NCBI GenBank assembly: GCA_965224595.1 | Contig: OZ245057.1 | Location: 372,001-436,000, forward strand | Reading direction: 5' to 3' | DNA length: 64,000 bases | From: Aliivibrio_A sp016764915 | GTDB lineage: Bacteria; Pseudomonadota; Gammaproteobacteria; Enterobacterales; Vibrionaceae | Part shown: positions 52,297 to 61,497 of the stretch, in pieces | Layout: every line of letters begins with the position of its first letter | How positions within the stretch are numbered: position 1 is the first letter of the stretch | Program-made: the position numbers and the translations under genes | The notes under the pieces: model-generated | The model's database searches: none | What the model was told of the DNA's origin: nothing | What the model saw: the letters and a program-made list of their open reading frames with translations, nothing else

Positions 52297-53916
52297 ATGC
52301 ATACTATGACACGTTTACTTGCTATCTTTTTTAGCATAATGACTCTCCTCGGTTGCAATGAAACAATAGAGAACGCCAAAGTAAAGCAGCACGGCTTTAT
52401 TTATTGTGGCTTGGGCAGCCCAAGTACTTTTAATCCCCAGCTTAGTCATGGTGGATTAATTGTGGATACCATTGGCCCGCAAATTTTTGATCGGTTACTC
52501 GAATTCGACCCTTTGTTACATGTACCAAGACCAAGCCTTGTCAGACGTTGGTCTGTCAATAAAGAGGGCACGACTTTTCGCTTTACGTTGCGTCCGGATA
52601 TTGAATTTCAAACGACCTCTTGGTTTGCACCTACTCGAACCTTAAATGCTGAAGATGTTGCGTTTAGTTTTCAGCGCTTAATCGATCCTGCTCACCCATT
52701 CCATCAAGTGAGTGGCGGCTATTATCCTTGGTTTACTGGTATCAATTTTTTTAATTTAGTTAAGTCCGTTACGGCGACCTCTGAGATGGATGTAGAGTTT
52801 CAACTTTATCATCCGGATATTACTTTTTTATCTACTTTAGCCACAGGTTTCTCGGTGATTCATTCCGCTGAGTATGCTCAGCAGCTATTGACTAACAATA
52901 CACCAGAGCAGATGGACTCTTTTCCTGTTGGTACGGGGGCTTTTTATCTAGACGAATATCAACCTGATGATCTAATTCGCTTAAAAAAACATGCGAAATA
53001 TTGGCGAGGTGAGCCAAAAATGGATCAAGTGATTTTTGATATTTCCGCTCGTGGTACCGGCTCATTAGCCAAGTTATTGCGCAATGAGTGTGATGTACTC
53101 TCATCTCCGGCTGCCAGCCAAATTCCAGCACTAACCCAAGCGGATAACATTCAACTGCACATTCAAACGGCGATGAATCTTTCTTACTTAGCAGTCAACC
53201 ACGCCAATCCTGCATTAGCCGATTTGCGAGTACGTAAGGCGATTAACTTTGCTATCAACAGAGATAATATCTTGCACACCGTCTATTACAAAACTGGCGT
53301 TGAGGCAAAAACGGTCCTGCCACCAACATCATGGGCATACAACAAAGAGAGCATTCAAATTGAATTCAACCAACGGCGTGCCAAACAATTGTTAGATGAC
53401 GCAGGGTACCAAAACGGCATAAGTTTATCGCTGTGGGTGCCCTCAACGTCAAAACCTTATAATCCCAGTCCAAGAAAAACAGCGGAGCTGATTCAAAGTG
53501 ATCTTGCCAAAGTAGGTATTGAGATTCAGTTAGTCACGGCAGAAACATACGCTCGTTCAGATCCGAACCACACTAAAGCCATTGACCTATTTCTTACCGG
53601 TTGGGTGGCTAATACTGGCGATCCTGACAGTTTTTTGCGCCCCATTTTATCTTGCGATGCTAAGCAAGCGGCACTGAATTCCGCCATGTGGTGCAATCCC
53701 GAATTTGATGATCTGCTTAATCTTGCAAGAGAAGCGAATAATATGCGTCATCGGAAAAATATCTATATCGAGGCTCAGAAATTACTTAATGATATTATGC
53801 CCATTGTTCCCATCGCTCATAGTGCTCAATATCAAGCCAATGACCATTCACTGCAAGGGTTCACCATTAGTCCATTTGGTGCCAACTCATTCTACCAAGT
53901 ATCTAGGATTGAATAG
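52297..53916 (+). CDS. sapA: SapA peptide-binding component of the Sap ABC transporter
   Basis: A 539-residue SBP family 5 protein, 65 bases downstream of pspF. The signal region MTRLLAIFFSIMTLLGCNET contains LLGC, a good lipobox, so this SapA would be a lipoprotein. Family landmarks include PSTFNPQLSHGGLIVDTIGPQIFDRLLEFDP, FRFTLRPDIEFQTT, VGTGAFYLDEYQPDDLIRL and LFLTGWVANTGDPDSFLRPILSC. Sap systems are linked to antimicrobial-peptide resistance, potassium and, for SapBCDF in E. coli, putrescine export. A Met three codons downstream is an alternative start. Confidence 0.92.
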   Translation: MHTMTRLLAIFFSIMTLLGCNETIENAKVKQHGFIYCGLGSPSTFNPQLSHGGLIVDTIGPQIFDRLLEFDPLLHVPRPSLVRRWSVNKEGTTFRFTLRPDIEFQTTSWFAPTRTLNAEDVAFSFQRLIDPAHPFHQVSGGYYPWFTGINFFNLVKSVTATSEMDVEFQLYHPDITFLSTLATGFSVIHSAEYAQQLLTNNTPEQMDSFPVGTGAFYLDEYQPDDLIRLKKHAKYWRGEPKMDQVIFDISARGTGSLAKLLRNECDVLSSPAASQIPALTQADNIQLHIQTAMNLSYLAVNHANPALADLRVRKAINFAINRDNILHTVYYKTGVEAKTVLPPTSWAYNKESIQIEFNQRRAKQLLDDAGYQNGISLSLWVPSTSKPYNPSPRKTAELIQSDLAKVGIEIQLVTAETYARSDPNHTKAIDLFLTGWVANTGDPDSFLRPILSCDAKQAALNSAMWCNPEFDDLLNLAREANNMRHRKNIYIEAQKLLNDIMPIVPIAHSAQYQANDHSLQGFTISPFGANSFYQVSRIE

Positions 53917-53919
53917 CTG

Positions 53920-54879
53920 ATGTTTATATATACTATTCGACGACTCAATTTATTCGTTATTACCTTAACCATCTTAACTTTGATTGGATATGGTTTAGTA
54001 CGCTTAGAGCCTACAACAACCTGGGCCCATATGGATTTTTGGTCTGGCTGGGTGCAGTATCTCAAGCAAGTTCTTGATGGCGAACTAGGGGTCAACCATC
54101 AAGGCTTATCCGTTATTGACGAAGTAGCAAAAGTATTTCCTGCTACTTTAGAGCTTTGCTTCTTTGCCTCTATTCTCTCACTGCTCATCGGCATACCTCT
54201 TGGTACCATTGCTGGAATGAAGCGTGGCAGCCCTATTGATACTTTAATTTCATCTACCGCATTGATTGGTTATTCAATGCCTCTTTTTTGGATAGCCCTG
54301 CTCTCGATTATGTTTTTCTCATTACGCTTAGGTTGGCTTCCTGTTTCAGGTCAATACAGCATGTTATATGAAATCGAGACAAAAACTGGGGTCACCATTA
54401 TCGATACGCTGTTGCTCAAAGATCCTAACCAAGGTTACATTTTGATCGATGTGGTTAATCATTTAGTTCTACCAACCGTCGTGCTTGCTCTTGCTCCAAT
54501 GACAGAAGTCATTAGAGAGATGAGAGTCTCGGTGGCTAATGTGATCACTAAGAACTATATCAAAGCGGCACAAACTCGTGGATTGTCAAAATACGAGATC
54601 ATCGTTCGTCATGTGATTCGAAATGCTTTACCTCCAATCATTCCTAAGTTAGGTATTCAAATGTCAGGAATGTTAACGGCGGCCATGATGACCGAATCTA
54701 TCTTTAATTGGCCGGGGATCGGGCGTTGGTTACTGAATGCGATTGCAAATCAAGATTATGTTTCTATTCAAGCCGGCGTGCTTGCCGTTGCTAGTTTTGT
54801 ATTAATCGCTAATATCATTACCGATTTAATTGGGGCTTTCGCAAACCCTCTAGTAAGGAAGCAGTGGAATGCTATCTAA
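53920..54879 (+). CDS. sapB: SapB permease
   Basis: A 319-residue OppB-type permease beginning IYTIRRLNLFVITLTILTLIGY, with GIPLGTIAGMKRGSPIDTL and the coupling loop NYIKAAQTRGLSKYEIIVRHVIRNALPPIIP. The segment WSGWVQYLKQVLDGELGVNHQG is typical of SapB. Three bases after sapA, overlapping sapC by 11 bases. Confidence 0.94.
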   Translation: MFIYTIRRLNLFVITLTILTLIGYGLVRLEPTTTWAHMDFWSGWVQYLKQVLDGELGVNHQGLSVIDEVAKVFPATLELCFFASILSLLIGIPLGTIAGMKRGSPIDTLISSTALIGYSMPLFWIALLSIMFFSLRLGWLPVSGQYSMLYEIETKTGVTIIDTLLLKDPNQGYILIDVVNHLVLPTVVLALAPMTEVIREMRVSVANVITKNYIKAAQTRGLSKYEIIVRHVIRNALPPIIPKLGIQMSGMLTAAMMTESIFNWPGIGRWLLNAIANQDYVSIQAGVLAVASFVLIANIITDLIGAFANPLVRKQWNAI

Positions 54880-55756
54880 TAATGTTTATCAAGAAGATCA
54901 TGTTCCTACTCAGCAAGAGCGCTTCTGGAATAGCTATCGTTCGAACTCAATCGGCATGTTTGGGCTTTGGTGCCTGTTAATTCTTTTACTAATAACTATT
55001 CTTGCTCCTTGGATAGCTCCTTATGATGCACAGTGGAAGTCTGGCATACTGTTGCAACCGCCCTCATGGAGCAACGAGGGTACTATAGAGTACTTTTTAG
55101 GCACCGATGATCTAGGTAGGGATATCCTATCTCGCCTCATTGCTGGATCGAGACTTACGTTCGGTTATGCGATTATAGTGGCCTTATTGTCTGCGGTTAT
55201 TGGCTGTGTCATTGGCGTTTTTGCTGGCATGACCAAAGGTTTATTATCCAGTGTTCTCAATCACCTTCTAGACACTATTATGTCTATCCCTTCGATGTTA
55301 TTAGCCATTATTTTTGTCGCTTTTCTAGGCACTGGTGAATTTAACATACTGTTAGCTATCTGGTTTTCGTTAATCCCCCGCTTCATACGTTCGGTGTATA
55401 CAGCCGTTCATAATGAAGTTGAAAAAGATTACATCATCGCCGCTCGTTTGGATGGCGAAAATAACTTCTATCTACTGTGGTATTCCATCCTTCCTAATAT
55501 TATGTCTGTTATCGTAGCTGAAATGACCCTAGCTATCTCGGTTGCTATTTTGGATATCACAGCAATGGGGTTTTTAGGTTTAGGTGCACAAGCACCAAGC
55601 CCTGAATGGGGAGCATTACTGGGTGATTCTGTAGAACTTATCTACATTGCACCTTGGACGGTGACACTTCCGGGGTTATTCATCACTTTTACGGTTATTG
55701 TTGTCAATTTAGTCGGCGATGGATTTCGTCATGCGATAGAAGCTGGAACTGAATAA
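54869..55756 (+). CDS. sapC: SapC permease
   Basis: A 295-residue OppC-type permease. The N-terminal VYQEDHVPTQQERFWNSYRSNSIGMFGLW and EYFLGTDDLGRDILSRLIAGSRLTFGYA are characteristic, followed by the coupling loop DYIIAARLDGENNFYLLWYSILPNI. The stop overlaps the sapD start. Confidence 0.94.
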   Translation: MLSNNVYQEDHVPTQQERFWNSYRSNSIGMFGLWCLLILLLITILAPWIAPYDAQWKSGILLQPPSWSNEGTIEYFLGTDDLGRDILSRLIAGSRLTFGYAIIVALLSAVIGCVIGVFAGMTKGLLSSVLNHLLDTIMSIPSMLLAIIFVAFLGTGEFNILLAIWFSLIPRFIRSVYTAVHNEVEKDYIIAARLDGENNFYLLWYSILPNIMSVIVAEMTLAISVAILDITAMGFLGLGAQAPSPEWGALLGDSVELIYIAPWTVTLPGLFITFTVIVVNLVGDGFRHAIEAGTE

Positions 55757-56808
55757 TGCCATTACTTGATATTCGCCACCTGACCATAGAGATAGATACC
55801 CCGCATGGCATGGTTAAAGCCGTAGACCGCGTAAGTCTGACACTTAATGAAGGTGAGATACGAGGTTTAGTGGGAGAGTCAGGATCGGGGAAAAGTCTTA
55901 TTGCTAAGGCTATTATCGGTATCACCAAAGACAATTGGCGTATCACTGCTGATAGAATGCGATTGGGCAATATCGATCTTCTCACTTTAAGCACTCGAGA
56001 AAGAAGGAAGATCATTGGCCGCGAATTGGCCATGGTATTTCAAGAAGCCTCTTCTTGCCTTGACCCTTCTGAAGAGGTTGGGCACCAGCTTGAAGAGTCG
56101 ATACCATCGGCAAGTTTTGAGGGTCGTTGGTGGCAAAGAGTTCAATGGCGAAGAAAACAAGCCATTGCCTTGCTCCACAAAGTGGGTATTAAGAACCACA
56201 AGAGCTTCATGAAATGCTATCCGTATCAATTAACCGATGGTGAATGCCAAAAATTAATGATCGCCATGGCTATCGCGAAAAAACCTCGACTGCTCATTGC
56301 TGATGAACCGACAAACGATCTCGATCCAATTACTCAGTCTCAAATATTTCGTCTTTTGAGTCGCCTTAACCAACTCAGTGATACGACCATATTATTGATT
56401 AGCCATGATTTAACAACAGTCACTCAATGGGTGGATCGCATCACCGTTATGTATTGTGGTCAGTCGGTAGAGTCCGGCAGCCGAAAACAGATATTAGATT
56501 CGCCCAAGCATCCTTATACCGTGGCCTTACTACGAGCAATGCCAGACTTTAGTAAAGAGACCATTCCGCATAAATCGATCTTAGAATCACTGCCGGGTTC
56601 AATTCCGCCACTGCAGCATCTCCCTATCGGTTGCCGACTTGGTCCACGTTGTCCACAAGCTCAACGAACCTGTGTTCAGATGCCTAAACGACGACGTTTA
56701 AAAGATCACAAGTTTAGCTGTCACTTCCCTCTTAACTATGTAGAAAAGTGTCCGTCCAGTAAGAAAAAGAATGAGAAAAAATCACCACCGTGTGGAGACG
56801 AATCATGA
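55756..56808 (+). CDS. sapD: SapD ATPase
   Basis: A 350-residue ATPase: Walker A GESGSGKS, a Q-loop in MVFQEASSCLDPSEEVGHQL, Walker B LLIADEPTNDLD. The signature is degenerate (LTDGECQKLMIA instead of LSGGQ), a feature shared with enterobacterial SapD as I recall. C-terminal oligopeptide-family tail with cysteines CRLGPRCPQAQRTC. Overlaps sapF by four bases. Confidence 0.94.
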   Translation: MPLLDIRHLTIEIDTPHGMVKAVDRVSLTLNEGEIRGLVGESGSGKSLIAKAIIGITKDNWRITADRMRLGNIDLLTLSTRERRKIIGRELAMVFQEASSCLDPSEEVGHQLEESIPSASFEGRWWQRVQWRRKQAIALLHKVGIKNHKSFMKCYPYQLTDGECQKLMIAMAIAKKPRLLIADEPTNDLDPITQSQIFRLLSRLNQLSDTTILLISHDLTTVTQWVDRITVMYCGQSVESGSRKQILDSPKHPYTVALLRAMPDFSKETIPHKSILESLPGSIPPLQHLPIGCRLGPRCPQAQRTCVQMPKRRRLKDHKFSCHFPLNYVEKCPSSKKKNEKKSPPCGDES

Positions 56809-57629
56809 GTGCGCTTCTTGAAGTAACCGACCTGCAAAAAGATTATAAATTTAGAACGGGGCTGTTCAAGCAGCGCCACATAAAAGCAGTACAACCCGTG
56901 TCTTTCTCTTTGGAAGCGGGGAAGACCCTAGGTTTCATTGGTCAAAATGGGTCAGGAAAATCGACACTTGCTCGAATGTTAGCTGGAGTAGTGGAACCAA
57001 CTGCGGGCATCATTTCGGTAAATGGTGAGGAACTGAAACACAAAGATTACCAAAACCGCAGCGGCTTAATTCGAATGATTTTTCAAGATCCTAACACTTC
57101 TCTTAACCCTCGCGTGCAGATAGGCAGAATTCTTGAAGGGCCATTAAAACGAAATACCAACATGAGTCCTCAAGCTCGTGAAAAGCGTATTTTTGCCACT
57201 TTAAAACGTGTTGGTCTACTGCCAGAGCATGCCTATTTTTACCCTCAAATGTTAGCTACGGGACAAAAACAGAGAATATCCTTAGCTAGAGCATTGATTC
57301 TTCAACCCAGTATTATCGTCGCAGATGAGGCATTAAATGGATTGGATATGGCCACTCGTTCGCAAATAATTAACCTATTTTTAGAGTTGCAAGAGGAGAT
57401 GGCCATCTCCTTTATCTATGTATCTCAGCATCTCGGCGTGGTAAAGCACATTACAGATAAAGTAATGGTCATGCATCATGGCGAAGTTGTTGAAAAAGGA
57501 CCAACGCAGCAAGTATTTGCCGATCCTCAACATAAGATCACTAAGAAGCTAATTCAGAGCCACTTTGATGCGCCAACGCATGACAGGAAATTACGTTCAA
57601 ATAGTGTGACTCCTAAGCTAGTGGTTTAA
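56805..57629 (+). CDS. sapF: SapF ATPase
   Basis: A 274-residue ATPase started at the ATG at 56805 (MSALLEVTDLQKDYKFRTGLF), which overlaps the sapD stop. Walker A GQNGSGKST, signature MLATGQKQRISLARAL and Walker B IIVADEALNGLD; the Glu-Ala in Walker B replaces the more common Glu-Pro, again as in SapF family members. It completes the transporter's ATPase pair. Confidence 0.94.
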   Translation: MSALLEVTDLQKDYKFRTGLFKQRHIKAVQPVSFSLEAGKTLGFIGQNGSGKSTLARMLAGVVEPTAGIISVNGEELKHKDYQNRSGLIRMIFQDPNTSLNPRVQIGRILEGPLKRNTNMSPQAREKRIFATLKRVGLLPEHAYFYPQMLATGQKQRISLARALILQPSIIVADEALNGLDMATRSQIINLFLELQEEMAISFIYVSQHLGVVKHITDKVMVMHHGEVVEKGPTQQVFADPQHKITKKLIQSHFDAPTHDRKLRSNSVTPKLVV

Positions 57630-57635
57630 TACGTA

Positions 57636-57664
57636 AGTGAAGGCTTCAATACAAAACCTTCACT
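57636..57664. terminator. Shared hairpin between convergent sapF and nasA
   Basis: AGTGAAGG (57636-57643) pairs with CCTTCACT (57657-57664) around a 13-base loop. The right arm includes the nasA stop codon. T tracts are short, so efficiency is uncertain. Confidence 0.55.
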
Positions 57665-60164
57665 CAATATGTTCAAACGTCCCTGATATAACACTGCGTT
57701 CAATTTCTTCATCGACCGTTTCAAGCAGTAGCGTCTGTAACCAATCAAGGTCTTGTTGCTGCAAGTTATCACTGATTACATAAGCGGTTGTCATCCGCTT
57801 AGAAGTCACGTTGGCATATCGATAAGTTGACTCTGCTGTTGGTTGTTCCGCTTTAAAAACCAGTTCTTTGCCCAATTCAAATTGGCACAATGTTGACAGC
57901 TCCATCATCAATTCAAACGGAGATAACTTACTTGCAATACGGTATAGATAGCCCTGCTCTACTTTTTGCTTCGCCCAATAATCAAAATTCATTAAATCAA
58001 GAGGCTCTCTTGATAACAATTGTGCATCACTTTTAAAATGCCATTTTTTGAGATTAACGGGTGTATATTTATACTCTGGTTGCCCTGAATTCACATCTTG
58101 ATTTGGGCTAATAAGCGCGGAGACTTTAGCATTACTGGCACTGCTTTCACTCCAGTGAATCGGTACAAAAAGCTGATTACTCGCTATAGATTGAGTGAAG
58201 GAGACCCTAACCTTAACCTCACCCAATTTACTGCTTATTATCGCGATATCCCCTTCAGATATGCCACGCTCTGAAGCTAATTTTGGGTTCACCGAGACAT
58301 ACGGTTCTGGAGTATGAGCGCCAAGCCGAGCCGTGAGTCCCGTACGTGTCATGGTGTGCCAATGATCACGTACTCGGCCGCTGTTTAAAATCAAGGGATA
58401 CGCTTCACTGCAGCTGCTCTTGGGTTGTTGGTATGTCACCGCAATAAAATTTGCTTTGCCATTAGCGGTATAAAAACGATTATGTCCAAACAACCTTTGA
58501 TGAACTATCTGCTTTTGAACACTATTCACTGGCCACTGCTGTGGAGTTAATCGGTTATATCCCTCAGCAGACAGGTTGGCTAAACCGATTAAGTTTAAAT
58601 CTCGCTTGAGGCCATCTCTGTTGTCCAGCCCCGTCATTTTCACATATTCATCAAAAACCTCCCCCTCATGGACATAATCAAAAGCACTTTCAAAACCCAT
58701 TCGTTGTGCCAGTTGCGAAATAATCCACCAATCAGGCTTACCTTCCCCTGGAGTCGGTAACACTCTACGCTGACGCGAAATTCGTCGTTCAGAGTTGGTC
58801 ACTGTGCCTGATTTCTCGCTCCAACCTTGAGCGGGCAACAATACATTGGCTACTCTGGTTGTATCCGTATCAGCCATACAATCTGAAACTACCACCAGCG
58901 GACACTTTAACAGCGATTGTTTTATCTTATTACTGTCCGGTAAACTCACTACGGGGTTGGTTGCCATGATCCATACTGCTTTGATGGTTCCATCGTCAAT
59001 AGCATCAAACAAGTCAATCGCTTTCAAGCCGGGGTTTTTTGCAAGTTTTTCAGTTTTCCAGTAGTTACTGATCATCTGATGGTGCGTTGGATTATCAAAG
59101 TCCATATGTGCTGCCAGTGTATTAGCAAGCCCCCCCACCTCTCGACCTCCCATTGCATTGGGCTGTCCGGTCACTGAAAATGGTCCCATTCCCTCCTTAC
59201 CGATTCTACCCGTCGCAAGATGACAATTGATGATGCTATTCACTTTATCCGTGCCTTGCGATGATTGGTTAACCCCTTGAGAGTAGATCGTCACCACTTT
59301 TTCTATGCTGCTAAATACATGGTAAAAACGCTCAATATCAACGCGGTTAATGCCTAATAAATCAGCACGTTGTTCATCACTTTGACAATCAGTCTGTGCG
59401 GAATGTAAAGCATCATCAAACCCTTGAGTATGCTTATTAATAAAATCGTGATTCAAATGACCGGAAGTTGATAAATAACGAAGTAAACCATTAAACAGAG
59501 CGACATCAGAGCCAGGTTGTATCGCCAAATGCAGATCAGCAATATCACAAGTCGCGGTCTTGCGCGGGTCAATAACCACTATGAACAACTCAGGCCTCTG
59601 CTGTTTAGCAGCGCGCAATCTTTGAAAAAGCACGGGATGGCACCACGCGAGGTTAGAACCAGTAATCACCACTAAATCTGCACTTTCAAGATCTTGGTAA
59701 CAAATAGGGACAGTATCTGATCCAAACGCACGCTTGTGCCCTGCCACCGTAGATGACATACACAGACGTGAATTGGTATCAATATTTCCACTGCCTATAA
59801 AGCCTTTCATCAGCTTATTAGCGACATAGTAATCTTCGGTGAGTAGCTGGCCCGATACATAAAAAGCAACAGAATCTGGTCCATACTCTTCTATCGTATC
59901 GGTAAACTTCTGAGCAACATAATCCAGCGTGCTGTCCCAATCAGATTCAATACCATCGATTGAAGGATGCAGCATTCGTCCTTGGTGAGTCACGGTTTCA
60001 CCAAGTGCCATTCCTTTCGAGCACAATCGCCCATAGTTAGACGGATGATCTTGATCTCCACGTACATCAAGCAAACCATCTGAGTTCGGTTTCACTTCCA
60101 CTCCACACCCTACTCCACAATATGCGCACGTGGTTTTTATCCAAGGACTCTTCGTCAACATCAT
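57660..60164 (-). CDS. nasA: Assimilatory nitrate reductase catalytic subunit
   Basis: An 834-residue molybdopterin oxidoreductase. The N-terminal 4Fe-4S ligands are Cys13, Cys16, Cys20 and Cys48 (CAYCGVGC ... GRLCSKG). FYVSGQLLTEDYYVANKL, SRLCMSSTVAGHKRAFG and GPFSVTGQPNAMGGREVGGLAN are typical of NasA/NapA-type enzymes. The substrate-cavity and dinucleotide-binding domain (GRVRDHWHTMTRTGLTARLG) is intact. No Tat signal is present, consistent with a cytoplasmic assimilatory enzyme. The C-terminal BFD-like 2Fe-2S domain found in some NasA proteins is absent. It is divergent from cobA-nirB, and its product nitrite would feed nirB. Confidence 0.9.
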   Translation of the reverse strand: MMLTKSPWIKTTCAYCGVGCGVEVKPNSDGLLDVRGDQDHPSNYGRLCSKGMALGETVTHQGRMLHPSIDGIESDWDSTLDYVAQKFTDTIEEYGPDSVAFYVSGQLLTEDYYVANKLMKGFIGSGNIDTNSRLCMSSTVAGHKRAFGSDTVPICYQDLESADLVVITGSNLAWCHPVLFQRLRAAKQQRPELFIVVIDPRKTATCDIADLHLAIQPGSDVALFNGLLRYLSTSGHLNHDFINKHTQGFDDALHSAQTDCQSDEQRADLLGINRVDIERFYHVFSSIEKVVTIYSQGVNQSSQGTDKVNSIINCHLATGRIGKEGMGPFSVTGQPNAMGGREVGGLANTLAAHMDFDNPTHHQMISNYWKTEKLAKNPGLKAIDLFDAIDDGTIKAVWIMATNPVVSLPDSNKIKQSLLKCPLVVVSDCMADTDTTRVANVLLPAQGWSEKSGTVTNSERRISRQRRVLPTPGEGKPDWWIISQLAQRMGFESAFDYVHEGEVFDEYVKMTGLDNRDGLKRDLNLIGLANLSAEGYNRLTPQQWPVNSVQKQIVHQRLFGHNRFYTANGKANFIAVTYQQPKSSCSEAYPLILNSGRVRDHWHTMTRTGLTARLGAHTPEPYVSVNPKLASERGISEGDIAIISSKLGEVKVRVSFTQSIASNQLFVPIHWSESSASNAKVSALISPNQDVNSGQPEYKYTPVNLKKWHFKSDAQLLSREPLDLMNFDYWAKQKVEQGYLYRIASKLSPFELMMELSTLCQFELGKELVFKAEQPTAESTYRYANVTSKRMTTAYVISDNLQQQDLDWLQTLLLETVDEEIERSVISGTFEHIE

Positions 60165-60209
60165 GCTTCCTCTTAATCAATACGTTGTGATTCTCTCTAT
60201 ATTAATAAG

Positions 60210-60225
60210 AGCAAGGAGCACACCA
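60210..60225 (-). promoter_or_regulatory. Candidate sigma-54 promoter of nasA
   Basis: Read on the minus strand: TGGTGT-GCTCC-TTGCT. The invariant GG at -24 and GC at -12 are present at exact spacing (8 of 11 consensus positions). The predicted start lies about 35 bases before the nasA ATG. Confidence 0.6.
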
Positions 60226-60370
60226 ATATTGCAATCAAGCTCAACTTTGACTTTAGATTAAAAATAATTCACGTGAAAACAATAAGTTAAATTGATTTTT
60301 ATTTTCAGTACCCAATTTAAGCTACTCAAAATCTGAGATATTCTAAATTTATGAACGAATAAGCGCTTCA

Positions 60371-60393
60371 TTTTGGTGTGTGTCGCACCACAA
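60371..60393. promoter_or_regulatory. Dyad between the two sigma-54 promoters, possible enhancer site
   Basis: TTTTGGTG and CACCACAA flank a 7-base spacer (one mismatch in the arms), roughly 150 bases from each candidate promoter. The half-sites resemble NtrC half-sites but in the opposite order (GGTG...CACC), so the binder is uncertain. The rest of 60226-60519 contains no gene; a perfect 17-bp dyad GAATAAAT-T-ATTTATTC lies at 60484-60500. Confidence 0.4.
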
Positions 60394-60519
60394 CCGAACA
60401 AATTCATTCGCTTTTCACACTATCAACACAGCTATTAATTTAAACAACTTCGTCCACATCCGTTTTATTACATTGATTATAAAGAATAAATTATTTATTC
60501 ATTCTTTTTATTAACGAAT

Positions 60520-60535
60520 TGGCATCCTCTTTGCT
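60520..60535 (+). promoter_or_regulatory. Sigma-54 promoter of cobA-nirB
   Basis: TGGCAT-CCTCT-TTGCT matches the TGGCAC-N5-TTGCW consensus at 10 of 11 positions, 42 bases upstream of the cobA ATG. Confidence 0.8.
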
Positions 60536-60577
60536 CTATGAGAACTATCGAAATATTAAATAGCATGAAGGAATTGA

Positions 60578-61465
60578 ATGATGAAATATGAAAAGAGTCA
60601 AAATGGAATGATTACCTTTAGCTCTGACAATTTCGATTCCAACAACGTGGCAGCCATTAAGTCTGGTGTGGTCAATTTAGTTGGTGCCGGACCGGGCGAT
60701 CCTGACCTGCTTACTGTCAAAGCATTAAAAATCATTCAAAGCTCAGACGTTATTATTTACGACAACTTAGTCAGCCAAGAGATAAGAACGCTATTGCCCA
60801 CTTCTGCTGAAGCGCTGTATGTAGGTAAAGCAAAAGGGTGCCATAGCTCAACGCAAGATGATATTAATCAACTGATTATTGCCAAAGCGAAACAAGGACT
60901 CAGTGTCTGTCGCTTAAAAGGAGGCGATGCATTTGTGTTCGGTCGCGGCGCTGAAGAGATGTTAATTCTTAAGCAACACAATATTGATGTCACCATCACC
61001 CCCGGGATCACTGCAGCAGCAGGTTGCAGTAGCTATGCAGGGATCCCCCTCACACACCGTGGGCTGTCGCAAGGATGCACTTTTGTCACCGCCCACGCAG
61101 AAAAAGATCTCGATATTAACTGGCATGCACTGGCCAGCCTCCAGCACACTTTAGTGTTCTACATGGGATTGAGTAAATCAACCATGATAGAGATTCAGTT
61201 AATCAAAGCAGGTTTACATGCGGCAACTCCCGTTGCCATTATCGAAAATGGATGCTGCCCACAACAACGTGTCATTACTGGCAGCTTATCCCAACTGTCA
61301 TCTCTTGTTGTTGACTACCACATTCAATCACCGGCTCTAATTATGGTGGGAGAAGTGATCTCCTTAGCTGAGCAACTGCAATGGTTTAATAACCGTGTTT
61401 ATACCGCCGATACTAAGCAACCAGTCAGTCATTCGATTGATAAATTGATTCAACTGTCAGCCTAA
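60578..61465 (+). CDS. cobA: Uroporphyrinogen-III C-methyltransferase
   Basis: A 295-residue single-domain SUMT behind AAGGA. After a ~30-residue N-terminal extension comes VVNLVGAGPGDPDLLTVKAL, then VCRLKGGDAFVFGRGAEE, ITPGITAAAGCSSYAGIPLTHRG and a C-terminal PALIMVGEVISLAEQ. It methylates uroporphyrinogen III to precorrin-2, the precursor of siroheme. It lies 32 bases before nirB, whose product needs siroheme; the dehydrogenase/ferrochelatase half of CysG is not fused here. Confidence 0.93.
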   Translation: MMKYEKSQNGMITFSSDNFDSNNVAAIKSGVVNLVGAGPGDPDLLTVKALKIIQSSDVIIYDNLVSQEIRTLLPTSAEALYVGKAKGCHSSTQDDINQLIIAKAKQGLSVCRLKGGDAFVFGRGAEEMLILKQHNIDVTITPGITAAAGCSSYAGIPLTHRGLSQGCTFVTAHAEKDLDINWHALASLQHTLVFYMGLSKSTMIEIQLIKAGLHAATPVAIIENGCCPQQRVITGSLSQLSSLVVDYHIQSPALIMVGEVISLAEQLQWFNNRVYTADTKQPVSHSIDKLIQLSA

Positions 61466-61497
61466 AATAATTAAAAATCACCTACGGAAGGGAAACA

